This document shows positions 1 to 8,860 of a stretch of 51,566 nucleotides of DNA, piece by piece. A program made the translations under genes and the position numbers. Under the pieces are notes generated by a model. It ran no database searches, was not told where the DNA came from, and saw only the letters and a program-made list of their open reading frames with translations. This DNA comes from Acidobacteriota bacterium. GTDB lineage: Bacteria > Acidobacteriota > Thermoanaerobaculia > Multivoradales > JAHZIX01. Each line of letters begins with the position of its first letter. The stretch's first letter is position 1. The stretch covers positions 1-51,566 of the forward strand of contig JAXHTF010000028.1 in NCBI GenBank assembly GCA_034211275.1. Direction: 5' to 3'.

Positions 1-1
1 C

Positions 2-691
2 GCCGTGTTCAATCTGCTGTGGGGGGTGAATTTCGTGCTCATCACCCCGCTGGTGCTCTCCTTTACCAACGCCACGGATCTGGGCTTCGTGCTGGCGGTG
101 TCCAGCGCCGCCTCGCTGGTCGGAGGGCTGGTGATGAGCGCTTGGGGCGGCCCCAAGCGACGGGTCTACGGCATTTTGGGGTTCTGCCCGCTCATCGGCG
201 TGGGGTCGGTGCTCATGGGGCTCAAGCCTTCGGTGCCGCTCATCGCCATCGCCTCGGTGGTGATCTTCTTCGGTGCGCCGGTGATCACCGCGTCCTCTCA
301 AGCGATCTGGCAGAGCCGGGTGCGGCCGGAGATCCAGGGCAAGGTCTTCGCCATCCGGCGCATGGTGTCCCACTTCACGGTGCCGGTGGCTTTCTTCGCC
401 GCCGGTCCGCTGGCGGAGCGGTTGTTCGAGCCGCTCATGGTCTCCGGGGGCTCGCTGGCGGATACCGCTGTGGGGAGCGTGCTGGGAGTGGGGCCGGGGC
501 GGGGAATCGGACTGCTTTTCATTCTCCTCGGCGTGCTCATCGTGGTCGCCACCACCGCCGGCTTCTTCAGCTCCCACCTGCGCAACGTGGAAGAAGCGGA
601 GCCGGCGGGGGGCAACGGTGGCAGTGACTCCGGCGGCGATCGGCCGAGAACCGAGGAGTCCGGCGAGCTGGCTTCGGAAGCGAGCGCCTGA
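2..691 (+). CDS. MFS transporter, C-terminal part (cut by window edge)
   Basis: The reading frame is already open at the left edge, so the N-terminal half is missing. The visible ~229 residues hold several hydrophobic membrane segments (for example around FVLAVSSAASLVGGLV, LIAIASVVIFFGAPVI and GIGLLFILLGVLIVVATTAG). A short loop with the basic motif GGPKRR sits between two of them, as in the cytoplasmic loops of major facilitator superfamily efflux carriers. The protein ends in a polar Gly/Ser/Glu-rich cytoplasmic tail. The layout is closest to the macrolide-efflux (DHA3) branch, which is a family inference. It converges with the NRPS gene on the other strand; their stop codons are about 20 nt apart. 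Such carriers are often found beside NRPS genes as peptide exporters, so export of that product is a reasonable guess but not shown. Confidence 0.75.
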   Translation, partial: AVFNLLWGVNFVLITPLVLSFTNATDLGFVLAVSSAASLVGGLVMSAWGGPKRRVYGILGFCPLIGVGSVLMGLKPSVPLIAIASVVIFFGAPVITASSQAIWQSRVRPEIQGKVFAIRRMVSHFTVPVAFFAAGPLAERLFEPLMVSGGSLADTAVGSVLGVGPGRGIGLLFILLGVLIVVATTAGFFSSHLRNVEEAEPAGGNGGSDSGGDRPRTEESGELASEASA

Positions 692-712
692 GGTTCCTGT
701 CGGAGAGGGTTG

Positions 713-3700
713 TTAGCCCGCTGCGAGGAGCTGCTCCTCGATTTCATGAGCCAGCTGACGGACGGTGGGCGCTTCGAAGAAGGTCTGAAGAGGTAGCTCC
801 AGACCGATCTCGTCGCGCACCCGGGCCAGCACCCGGGCGGCCAGCAGGGAGTGGCCACCGAGATCGAAGAAGTGGTCCGTGGCTCCCACCCGCTGCCGTT
901 CCAGCACCTCCCTCCAGATCTCTGCGACCAGCTCTTCGACCTCCGTATCGGGTTCTTCGAAGGCGGCTTCCGAGGCGCCGAATTCAGGCTCCGGCAGGCG
1001 ACGCCGGTCGACCTTGCCATTGCTGCTGAGAGGCAGCTCGGCAAGCTCCATCAGGGTGCTCGGGACCATGTAGGCGGGCAGGGCACGGCGCAGCTGCTCG
1101 AGGATGTCTTCCGCCGGTAGCGGCCGAGCCCCTTCGGAGGCTACGGCGTAGGCTGCCAGGGCCTTGCCGCCGGCGGCATCCGCCGCCACCACCACGGCTT
1201 GGGCCACCGCCGGGTGGTCCAGCAGAGCGGCCTCGATCTCCCCCAGCTCGATGCGGAAGCCGCGCACCTTGACCTGATGGTCGACCCGGCCGAGGTACTC
1301 CAGATTGCCGTCCGGACGAAGCTTCACCAGGTCGCCGCTGCGGTACATGCGGGCTCCGGACTCCGGGCTCCATGGATCCGGCAGAAAACGCTCGGCGGTG
1401 AGCCCGGGGCGGTGCAAGTAGCCGCGGCCGACGGCGATGCCGCCGAGGAAGAGCTCGCCGGGCAGACCCCAGGGGAGCTTCCGGCCTCGGCCGTCGAGGA
1501 TGTAGGCGCGGACGTTGGCCACCGGGCGGCCGATGGAGGGGGAGCGGTCGCTCTCGGCGCCTTGGTCCGTCTCCGAAGGGAGGGTTCCGTAAGTGGTGAC
1601 CACCGACGCTTCGGTGGGCCCATAGAGGTTGATCAGGGGGATCCCCAGGGAGGCCGGAGGCAGCCGGTGGAGGCGGTCCCCGCCGGTGAGCAGGTGGCGG
1701 AGCTTCCAGGCCGGCTCTCCCTTGGCGCCGCCTTCGGCGGTCGCTGAATCACCCTTTCGCAGGGAGTCGAGCACCACCTCTGCAAGGGGAGTGGGGAGGA
1801 AGCAGACGGTGACCGTGTGCTCCGTCAGCCACGGTGGGATCGCGGCGGGATTGCTGCGCACTGCCTCCTCCGGAATCAGCAGCTCGGCGCCGGCGCTCAG
1901 ATACGGCCAGATCTCGACCACCGAGGCGTCGAAGGAGGGATTGGCCATCAGGGTGGCGCGGTCCATGGCGCTGACCCCGAGGACCTGGCGCGTCCAGGCG
2001 GAGAGGTTGGAGAGGCCCCGGTGAGGGATGGCCACGGCCTTGGGCTTGCCGGTGGAGCCGGAGGTATAGATGACATAGGCCAGCTGATCCGCCTCCGGTT
2101 CGCGGTCGAGCCCAATACGGGCCTGCTGAGAACCGTCCTGTCGCGGCGGCAGGGGCGCATCGTCCTCCGGTAGCTCGAGGAGCTCCCAGCCTTCGGGCTC
2201 CGGCAGGGTGTCCCGCAGGGCGGGATGGGCCAGGACCCACGAGGCCCGAGAGTCTTCCAGCAGGAGCTTCAAACGGTCCCGGGGCGCCCCCGGATCCAGC
2301 GGCATATAGGCTCCGCCGGCACGCAGAACAGCCAACGCCGCCAGTACCAGCTGGGACGAGCGGGGGCAGAACACCGCGACCAGCTTTTCAGGCCCCACGC
2401 CGCGGCGTCGAAGATCGGCGGCGAGAGCGCCGGAGCGCTGCTCGAGCTCATCGTAGGTCCAGCGGACGGAGCCAGCCTGGATCGCCGGCTCGTCAGGAGC
2501 TCGCCGGGCGTGGTCGAGGAAGGCGTGATGGACCACCGGCGCTTGCCGCAGGAGATCCGGCTTGTGGCTGGGGCGTTGCCATAGCTCGAGCTGCTGTTCC
2601 TCTTCGTCGGAGAGCATGGTCAGCGCCGACACTTCCCGCTCGGGAGCGGCCATGCCACTCTCCAGCAGGTTGCGATAGTGCCCGATCATGCGCTCGATGG
2701 TGGAGTCGTCGAAGAGCTGACTGTTGTATTCCCAGATCAGGCTGACGTGGTTGTCGCCGGGGCGTTGGGCTTGCCCGGCGCGCTGCTCCGCCCGGGGAAT
2801 GACCACGATGTTGAGGTCGGCCTTGGCGGAGCCGTTGTGGCGTTCGACGATGCGGCCGCGGAGAGTCCCCTCCGGCAGCTTCATCTCGAGATCCGGCACC
2901 GGCGAATCGTGGAAGCTGAACATCACCTGGAACAGGGGGTTGCGGCTGAGGTCGCGATCCGGCGCGATGCGTTCCACCAGTTTTTCCAGGGGAACGCTCT
3001 GATATTTCCAGGCCTTGAGGGCGCTCTCCTGCACCCGCCTCGCCAGCTCCAGCAGGCCTGGATTGCCTTCCATGCGGGTCCTCAGGACCATGGTGTTGAC
3101 CACCATGCCGGGCATCTGTTCCAGCTCCGGTAGTGGCCGATTGGCCATGGCGGTGCCCACCGCCGCGTCCCGAACGCCGGTGTAGCGGTGCAGGAGGGCG
3201 TAGAAACCAGCCATCATCAGCACGTAGAGGCTGAGGCCATGAAGGCGAGCGAAGCTGCGCAGCCGGGCGCCGAGCTCTTCGCCGAGCTCGATGCGGGGGC
3301 CCTTGCCGCGCAAGGTTTGGGTACGGGGACGGGGATGGTCCGTGGGCAGCTCGAGGGTTGGGGGCAGGCCTTCGAGCATCCGGCTCCAGGCCTCCAGATG
3401 CTCCTCCAGAACCTCACCCTGCAGCCACTCCTGCTGCCAGAGGGCGAAGTCGGTGTATTGCACCGGAGGCTCCGGGAGGGGGGAAGGCAGGCCTCGGGCG
3501 AAGGCGTCGTAGAGGGTCTTGATCTCACCCATGAGGACGCCGAAGGCCCAGCCGTCGTGGACGAAGTGATGCTCCACCTGGATCAGAAGGTGCTCCTCCG
3601 GCGCCAGGCGCAGCAGCTTCCAGCGCGCCAGGGGCAGCTGCCCGAGGCGGAAGGGGCGGGACATCTCCTGCCGCACCAGGCTTTCGGCGTGCTCTCGGCG

Positions 3701-5908
3701 GTGGTCTTCGGGGACCCGGCTCAAGTCCACCACCGGCAGGGTCACCGGGGCGCTGGGGTGAACATCCTGCACCGGTCGTCCGTTCTGCTCATGGAAGGTA
3801 GTGCGGAAGATTTGATGCCGGCGGACGATCTCCTGCAGCGCGTCTTCCAGGATCCTCGGATGCAGGGGGCCGGTGAAGTCCACGGTGGCGTTGGCGTTGT
3901 AGGCGATGTTGCCGGGCACCAAGCGGTCGAGAAACCACACCCGCTGCTGCGGAAAGGAGAGGGGGACCTGATGGATGGCACCATGGCGCCGGATGGGCGG
4001 CGGCGAGAGAACCCCGCCGGTGCCGCCGGCGGCGGCCATCGAGCTGTCGGGGGCTTCGTCGGTGCCAGCTTCTGCGGCGGAGCGGATGGCGTCGATGCGG
4101 GCGGCCATCTCCCGCAGGGTGGAGGCGGCGAAGACCTCCTTGAGGTCGAGGCTGGCGCCGAGCTGCTGACGGATTCTCGACAGTAGCTGGCCCACCATCA
4201 GGGAGTGTCCTCCAAGGGCGAAGAAGTCATCGTCCCGGGAGAGCCCGTCGAGGCTGAGGACCTGGCGCCAGAGACTCGCCAGCTGGCGCTCGGTGGGGCT
4301 GGCGGGGGCGTCGCCGGAAGCGCCGGCCTCGGCGTTCGCCGCCGGGAGGGCCGCCCGATCGAGTTTGCCGTTGGCGGTGAGGGGCAGCTCCGGGAGAGGG
4401 ATGAAGAGGTCCGGAACCATGTGTCGAGGCAGCCGGTCGCCGAGGTATTTGCGCAGCTCGGCAGTGGTGGCCGCTTCCCCTTCTGAGACGGTGTAGGCGA
4501 GGAGCTGGCGACCCTCGGCGCCGGGCAGAGCCACCGCGGAGGCGATCCGGGGATGGCTGCGCAGCGCCGCTTCGATCTCCCCCGGCTCGATGCGCAAGCC
4601 GCGGACCTTGATCTGGTGGTCTTTTCTGCCGACGAATTCCAGCTGCCCGTCGGCTCGGCGGTGAGCCAGGTCACCGGTGCGATAGACCCGGGCGCCGGGA
4701 GTCACGCTCTGGGGGTCGGGAAGGAAGCGCTCAGCGGTGAGCCCCGGCCGCCCCAAATAGCCCCGGGTGACGGTCAGACCGCCGATGAGCATCTCCCCGA
4801 TGGATCGCCGATCGGCGGAGCCCTTCTTTTCCACCGGTATCTCCGAGTCAACCGGGTGCAGGGAAGGACCCACCAGCTGGATCGTGACCCCGCGCAGGGG
4901 CTGGCCGATGGGGGGCGACGTGATGAGGCTCTCCGTGACTTGAGCCCAGGTCGACCAGATGGTGGCTTCGGTGGGGCCGTAGAAGTTGAACATCCGGCGT
5001 CCGGGCGCCCAGCGCTGGATCAGCGCCATGGATAGCGCTTCGCCGGCGCAGACGATGTCCCGGAGATCCGGTAGTTGCGCCGCAGTCTCCGCCGGCAGTG
5101 CGTCGAGCACCGAAGGCGGCAGAACCAGCAGATCGATCCGCCGGTCGCGCAGGAGGCGAACGAAGTCGGGGCCCGGCAGCAGCTGCTCGCGAGGGGCCAG
5201 GACGAGGGTGCCGCCGTTGGCGAGGGCGTTGAGCCAATCACCGACGGAGGCGTCGAAGCTCGCCGGAGCCCACAGCAAGAGGCGCCGGGGTGTTCCGATA
5301 TCGAAGAGCCGGCGTTGGGCGGCAGCCACCTGGAACAGGCCCCGGTGAGGCACGGCGACTCCTTTGGGACGACCGGTGGAGCCGGAGGTATAGATGACGT
5401 AGGCTAGCGCCTCGCCGCCGGGGTTGGAGGGCAGCGGTGGCGGCGAGTCGTCGCCATGCTCCTCCGGCTCGAGCTCTGCGGGTACGGGCTCGACGACGGT
5501 CGGGCCCTCGGGAGCAGCGGACGAATCCCGATGCGTCACCAGCCAGCGTAGGCGAGCATCGTCGGCCATGGCCTGGAGTCGAGGTTTTGGATAGGACGGA
5601 TCGAGGGGCAAGTATGCGGCGCCGGCCTTGAGCGTCGCCAGGATGGCGATGATGAGGTGGTGACCCGGATCGAGGCAGATTCCCACCAGCTCCTCCGGCC
5701 GCACCCCCAAGCGCTGCAGGCGGTGGCTCAGCCGATTGGCGCGGCGGTCCAGCTGGCGGTAGGTGAGGTCTCCTTCGGCACTTTCCAGTGCGATGGCGTC
5801 AGGCGTGTTGCGAGCCTGAGCCTCTACCAGCTGTTGGATCCAGTGGGAGCCAGCGGTGGGCGGCTCGGTGGCCGGGGTAGGGGAAGGTAGGTTCTGGTCA
5901 GTATCCAT
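713..5908 (-). CDS. Nonribosomal peptide synthetase, A-T-C-A-T
   Basis: This 1731-residue NRPS has two adenylation domains. A1 spans ~25-520 (core YTSGSTGRPKG, YRTGDL, NGKLDR). Carrier T1 has its phosphopantetheine serine at ~569 (LGGHSL). The condensation domain spans ~645-1090 with active site HHFVHDG at ~780-786. A2 spans ~1110-1620 (YTSGSTGKPKA), and carrier T2 has its serine at ~1687. There is no starter C domain, no epimerase and no thioesterase; only ~45 residues follow the last carrier serine. By eye the specificity residues are roughly DAGVVAFIW (A1) and DAVFLGLVV (A2). I cannot assign a substrate, though A2 looks hydrophobic. It would build a carrier-bound dipeptide, so release or transfer must come from elsewhere. 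The start ATG is preceded by a weak TTTTAGG. The only neighbour in the cluster is the convergent MFS gene. Confidence 0.93.
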   Translation of the reverse strand: MDTDQNLPSPTPATEPPTAGSHWIQQLVEAQARNTPDAIALESAEGDLTYRQLDRRANRLSHRLQRLGVRPEELVGICLDPGHHLIIAILATLKAGAAYLPLDPSYPKPRLQAMADDARLRWLVTHRDSSAAPEGPTVVEPVPAELEPEEHGDDSPPPLPSNPGGEALAYVIYTSGSTGRPKGVAVPHRGLFQVAAAQRRLFDIGTPRRLLLWAPASFDASVGDWLNALANGGTLVLAPREQLLPGPDFVRLLRDRRIDLLVLPPSVLDALPAETAAQLPDLRDIVCAGEALSMALIQRWAPGRRMFNFYGPTEATIWSTWAQVTESLITSPPIGQPLRGVTIQLVGPSLHPVDSEIPVEKKGSADRRSIGEMLIGGLTVTRGYLGRPGLTAERFLPDPQSVTPGARVYRTGDLAHRRADGQLEFVGRKDHQIKVRGLRIEPGEIEAALRSHPRIASAVALPGAEGRQLLAYTVSEGEAATTAELRKYLGDRLPRHMVPDLFIPLPELPLTANGKLDRAALPAANAEAGASGDAPASPTERQLASLWRQVLSLDGLSRDDDFFALGGHSLMVGQLLSRIRQQLGASLDLKEVFAASTLREMAARIDAIRSAAEAGTDEAPDSSMAAAGGTGGVLSPPPIRRHGAIHQVPLSFPQQRVWFLDRLVPGNIAYNANATVDFTGPLHPRILEDALQEIVRRHQIFRTTFHEQNGRPVQDVHPSAPVTLPVVDLSRVPEDHRREHAESLVRQEMSRPFRLGQLPLARWKLLRLAPEEHLLIQVEHHFVHDGWAFGVLMGEIKTLYDAFARGLPSPLPEPPVQYTDFALWQQEWLQGEVLEEHLEAWSRMLEGLPPTLELPTDHPRPRTQTLRGKGPRIELGEELGARLRSFARLHGLSLYVLMMAGFYALLHRYTGVRDAAVGTAMANRPLPELEQMPGMVVNTMVLRTRMEGNPGLLELARRVQESALKAWKYQSVPLEKLVERIAPDRDLSRNPLFQVMFSFHDSPVPDLEMKLPEGTLRGRIVERHNGSAKADLNIVVIPRAEQRAGQAQRPGDNHVSLIWEYNSQLFDDSTIERMIGHYRNLLESGMAAPEREVSALTMLSDEEEQQLELWQRPSHKPDLLRQAPVVHHAFLDHARRAPDEPAIQAGSVRWTYDELEQRSGALAADLRRRGVGPEKLVAVFCPRSSQLVLAALAVLRAGGAYMPLDPGAPRDRLKLLLEDSRASWVLAHPALRDTLPEPEGWELLELPEDDAPLPPRQDGSQQARIGLDREPEADQLAYVIYTSGSTGKPKAVAIPHRGLSNLSAWTRQVLGVSAMDRATLMANPSFDASVVEIWPYLSAGAELLIPEEAVRSNPAAIPPWLTEHTVTVCFLPTPLAEVVLDSLRKGDSATAEGGAKGEPAWKLRHLLTGGDRLHRLPPASLGIPLINLYGPTEASVVTTYGTLPSETDQGAESDRSPSIGRPVANVRAYILDGRGRKLPWGLPGELFLGGIAVGRGYLHRPGLTAERFLPDPWSPESGARMYRSGDLVKLRPDGNLEYLGRVDHQVKVRGFRIELGEIEAALLDHPAVAQAVVVAADAAGGKALAAYAVASEGARPLPAEDILEQLRRALPAYMVPSTLMELAELPLSSNGKVDRRRLPEPEFGASEAAFEEPDTEVEELVAEIWREVLERQRVGATDHFFDLGGHSLLAARVLARVRDEIGLELPLQTFFEAPTVRQLAHEIEEQLLAAG

Positions 5909-5994
5909 GGTTGGCCTAAAAGAGCATTCCTTGGTGGGGGCGGCGTCGGAGATCGAAGCGGCGCGAAGCAGTCTCCTCGGTATTGCGAGGGGCT

Positions 5995-6028
5995 ATTGTA
6001 TTCGCTGATCACATTCGTTTGCTGATCA
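5995..6028 (-). promoter_or_regulatory. Candidate NRPS promoter with paired operator-like repeats
   Basis: On the minus strand a TACAAT -10-like hexamer lies at 5995-6000, about 90 nt upstream of the NRPS start. Immediately upstream are two direct repeats, TTCGCTGATCA (6001-6011) and TTTGCTGATCA (6018-6028), exactly 17 bp apart. Each contains the palindrome TGATCA. They occupy the -10 to -35 spacer and -35 region, where a repressor would bind. No good -35 hexamer is visible. A small hairpin (CCTCG/CGAGG, 5975-5990) sits near the predicted transcript start. The 249-bp gap is a divergent intergenic region that must also carry the promoter of the rlmI-like gene. Confidence 0.35.
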
Positions 6029-6157
6029 GAGGCCTGCGGGGCGTTCGAGTGGGTATGCCTCATTCTTGATGGTGCGGTGGCGAGGCCAAAGGAGGACGCC
6101 AATCTCTAGGCATCTGCCAGAGTAGGCTCTCCGGCGGAGCGCCCGAAGGAGGGATTT

Positions 6158-7354
6158 ATGGCGGCAGAATTGCGAGTGATACTCAAGCCAGGGCGAGAGA
6201 AATCCGTACGCCAGGGGCACCCTTGGCTGTTTTCCGGCGCGGTGGCGCGGGTGGAGGGTGGAGATCCCGCCGTCGCCGGAGTGGCCGAGGTGGCGAGCGC
6301 CGGTGGCGAGGTCTTGGGCAGTGGCTTTTACAGCCCCACCTCGCAGATCCGGGTACGGCTAGCCGCCGGTCCTGGAGAGGTGGTCGATCAGGCTTTCTTT
6401 CTTCGCCGGCTGGTCGCCGCCCAGGCCTTGAGAGATGCCCTGGTGCCGGAGGCGACTACTGCTTTTCGATTGCTCAACGCCGAAGGGGATGGGGTTCCGG
6501 GCTGGACCGTGGATCGCTATGGGGATGTGTTGGTGAGCCAGGTGACCAGTGCCGGTCTGGAAGCGGTGCGGGATCGGGCGTACGACGCTCTCGAGGAATT
6601 GCTGCCGCAGTGCTCGATCCTGCAAAGCAACGACCTGCCAGCGCGGCGGGCCGAACAGTTGCCTCGGGAAGAGGAAGTGATCCGCGGGGAGGTGCCGCCG
6701 GAGGTGCAGATCCAGGAGCACGGGTTGACCTTCGATGCCGAGATCCTCGGAGGTCAGAAGACCGGCTTCTATTGTGATCAGCGGCGCAACCGCCGGCTGG
6801 TGGAGGAGCTGGCGACGGGGCGGCGGGTGCTGGACTTGTTCGCCCACACGGGAGGATTCGGGTTGTACGCGCTTCGGGGGGGCGCCCGGGAGGTGGTGCA
6901 TGTGGAGTCGTCGCCGCGGACCGTGGAGCGGGGGAGGGCTCAGTATCGGAGCAATGCAGAGGCGCCCGGTGTTGATTCGGAGCGTAGCGAGTGGATTCAG
7001 GGTGATGTCTTCGCGGAGCTACGGCGACACTCGAAGGTGTATGACTTGGTGGTGTGCGATCCGCCGCCGTTGGTGCCTCGGCGAGGAGCGCTGAAGAAGG
7101 GGTCGCGGGCGTACAAGGACCTCAATCGGCTGGCGCTCCAGCGGCTGGCGCCGGGAGGGCTGTTCTTGACCTTCAGCTGCAGCGGTGCGGTGGACGCCAA
7201 GCTGTTCCGGCAGATCCTGTTCTCGGCGGCTAGCGAGGCCGGGGTGAAGCTGGCGCTGCTGCAGCCGTTGGGGGCGGCGGCGGATCATCCGGTGTCGGTG
7301 TATCACCCGGAGGGGGAGTATTTGAAGGGCTGGTTGTGCAGGGTAGCCAGTTAG
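6158..7354 (+). CDS. rlmI: Class I SAM-dependent rRNA methyltransferase, RlmI-like
   Basis: This 398-residue protein matches the length and order of the RlmI/YccW family, which methylates C5 of a cytosine in 23S rRNA. An N-terminal PUA-like RNA-binding domain (starting LRVILKPGREKSVRQGHPWL) is followed by a central region and a Rossmann SAM-binding domain. Key motifs are QKTGFYCDQRRNR (~206-218), VLDLFAHTGGFGLYA (SAM motif I), VVCDPPPLV (motif IV) and FSCSG near the C-terminus. In C5 methyltransferases of this family the second motif normally carries a cysteine used in catalysis. The start ATG has a strong GAAGGAGG ribosome site. It is a single-gene unit, divergent from the NRPS and followed by an intrinsic terminator. 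The exact rRNA position methylated is inferred from the family. Confidence 0.85.
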   Translation: MAAELRVILKPGREKSVRQGHPWLFSGAVARVEGGDPAVAGVAEVASAGGEVLGSGFYSPTSQIRVRLAAGPGEVVDQAFFLRRLVAAQALRDALVPEATTAFRLLNAEGDGVPGWTVDRYGDVLVSQVTSAGLEAVRDRAYDALEELLPQCSILQSNDLPARRAEQLPREEEVIRGEVPPEVQIQEHGLTFDAEILGGQKTGFYCDQRRNRRLVEELATGRRVLDLFAHTGGFGLYALRGGAREVVHVESSPRTVERGRAQYRSNAEAPGVDSERSEWIQGDVFAELRRHSKVYDLVVCDPPPLVPRRGALKKGSRAYKDLNRLALQRLAPGGLFLTFSCSGAVDAKLFRQILFSAASEAGVKLALLQPLGAAADHPVSVYHPEGEYLKGWLCRVAS

Positions 7355-7438
7355 GAGGACCCATCTTCTGCTTTTTCTGAATGAGTTGTGAATGAGTTGC
7401 ACCCACTTGTTGGCAGTCGGTGTGAAGGGCGGACATCT

Positions 7439-7463
7439 GGCGCGTTTTTGGCGCCCTTTTTTT
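7439..7463 (+). terminator. Rho-independent terminator after the rlmI-like gene
   Basis: GGCGC (7439-7443) pairs with GCGCC (7451-7455) across a 7-nt loop and is followed directly by seven T residues (7457-7463). It lies ~85 nt after the methyltransferase stop. The rest of the 7355-7636 gap holds only a degenerate repeat-like stretch (7399-7413). Confidence 0.7.
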
Positions 7464-7636
7464 GAGGCTGATACGTCAGGCGGAGGCGAAATTCGTTGAT
7501 TCTGCAGGGCTCTTAGAGGGGGCTGCCGGATTCATGGGGGCTAGCCTCGAGGTCGAGACAAACCTCTCCCCTGCCCGGCCTTTCGGCGAGCGGAAATGAG
7601 TCCCTTCCTGTCGGTCCCGCGGGTCGGATTAGCTCA

Positions 7637-8584
7637 TCATCCTGCCCGTATGCGAAGAGTGGGCTCGACGAAGGCCAGGGCCGGTGGAAATGTGCCTTCC
7701 GGGAACCGAACAAGCCGATCCCCAGCCCGGAGCTTTGCCGAATCAGCCATGTAGGCAGCAACCACTTGTCGGTAGGCTTCCTCGAAGGCCTCCTTCGCGG
7801 CGCTGGAGGCCGCGATGATCAACGGCCCAGGGCCTTTCTTGGGCTTTTTGGGGGCGCGGAAAGGATTCTGACGAAGCACTTTCCTGCGGCCCAGAGGCCT
7901 AGTTCCGTCGCGCGAATGCCGATGTCGAGTCTCTTTCTCGATCTCTTCCACCAGAGCTCGAACCCGAGCCTGGTACTCCTCCCAGGATAGGTCCGCCCAG
8001 CAAGGTAGCTGAACCAGCTCGAGAATCTCCTCTTGCTCGTAGTCTTCCTCCTTGGGAGGCGATGCGGGGCGGTTGTGGCGATCGCGGCATAGGCTCGTGC
8101 GATCGACCCAGGTACCTCGGTGAGCTTGGCCCTCCAAGATCATCGAGGCGGGATGAAGTCCCGGCCATTGGAGAGGGCTGGCGACCAGGTCTTCCTTGCA
8201 GCCATGGGAGAGCAGGTAGCGCAGGGTCTGTGCCTGGGAGGCTTCGTCGTCGGCAACCACCGAATAGGAGTACTGACGGTGCCAGAACTTGCCGGACCAG
8301 CGGTGGATGCGGCCAGCTTCCCGGGCCAGGTTGCCGGCGAAGTAGCTCATGAACTGAGCCATGGCGTAGGCGTTGGGAACGCGCAGGAGGAGGTGGACAT
8401 GGTTGCCGAAGATGAGGACGACCACCACTTCCACTCCGGCCCTCCGGGCGGCGCGGGCGACAATGGCTTTGGCCAGCTGATTGAGCTGGTCGTTGGGGGT
8501 GAGTAGGAAGCGGGCCTGGAGGCATCGGTGGGTGACCAGGACCAAGGCTCCGCCAGGGGGAACGAATCGAATAGGTTTTCTCAT
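7637..8584 (-). CDS. REP-associated tyrosine transposase (RAYT/Y1 family)
   Basis: This 315-residue protein has the N-terminal Y1 (HUH) transposase fold of the IS200/REP-associated family. It starts FVPPGGALVLVTHRC, carries the metal-binding HUH motif as NHVHLLL (~100-106), and has a helix with LRYLLSHGCKEDLVA. The tyrosine of that helix is the probable catalytic residue. The usual YxxxNPVRAGLV is replaced by YLLSHGCKEDLV, a variant sub-type. The C-terminal ~150 residues are basic and unlike the short classic enzymes. The start ATG has a strong GAAGGAG site. Single-stranded nicking and joining of REP hairpins is the family role. Two copies of a short repeat lie 90-150 bp upstream of its start and three more ~1.5 kb away, which fits such an element. 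No terminal inverted repeats are visible. Confidence 0.8.
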   Translation of the reverse strand: MRKPIRFVPPGGALVLVTHRCLQARFLLTPNDQLNQLAKAIVARAARRAGVEVVVVLIFGNHVHLLLRVPNAYAMAQFMSYFAGNLAREAGRIHRWSGKFWHRQYSYSVVADDEASQAQTLRYLLSHGCKEDLVASPLQWPGLHPASMILEGQAHRGTWVDRTSLCRDRHNRPASPPKEEDYEQEEILELVQLPCWADLSWEEYQARVRALVEEIEKETRHRHSRDGTRPLGRRKVLRQNPFRAPKKPKKGPGPLIIAASSAAKEAFEEAYRQVVAAYMADSAKLRAGDRLVRFPEGTFPPALAFVEPTLRIRAG

Positions 8585-8676
8585 GAAATCTCCTTCACCC
8601 GTTTAGGAGGGCAAAAGGAGCGGGGATCGCTCACCTTTTTGGAGAAAGGGTCGAAATTCCTCGAGATTCCGGGGGT

Positions 8677-8733
8677 GGGACCCAAGTGTTGGCGGTGTCG
8701 GAAGGATTCTCAGGAGGTGGGACCCAAGTGTTG
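8677..8733 (+). repeat. Two copies of the GGGACCCAAGTGTTG repeat
   Basis: Copies at 8677-8692 (GGGACCCAAGTGTTGG) and 8719-8733 share 15 identical bases. Each contains the 11-bp interrupted palindrome CCAA-GTG-TTGG or its start. They lie just upstream of the transposase start and just before the VWFA gene. Three more copies occur at 10054-10207, all in the same orientation. Confidence 0.75.
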
Positions 8734-8767
8734 ATGGGTGGGATTCTGGGAGCCGGCGGTATCGATC

Positions 8768-8796
8768 TTGCACATTTTTATGGGCAACTGTATTAG
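8768..8796 (+). promoter_or_regulatory. Weak promoter candidate for the VWFA gene
   Basis: TTGCAC (8768-8773) and TATTAG (8791-8796) are separated by 17 bp and precede a GC hairpin (8797-8803 with 8810-8816) in the would-be leader. The hexamers match the consensus only partly, so this is tentative. Confidence 0.25.
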
Positions 8797-8860
8797 CGCC
8801 GGCTCTCGGGCCGGTGTCTTGGAATTTCTTGCAGAGCATGGGGAAGGAAGTGACAGATCG

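Noticed and set aside
7399-7413. Extra copy of the GGGACCCAAGTGTTG repeat (GCACCCACTTGTTGG)
   Set aside because: Several mismatches break the palindrome; kept only as a possible degenerate copy.
7513-7761. Short minus-strand frame overlapping the transposase 3' end
   Set aside because: Out of frame with the transposase and without start signals.
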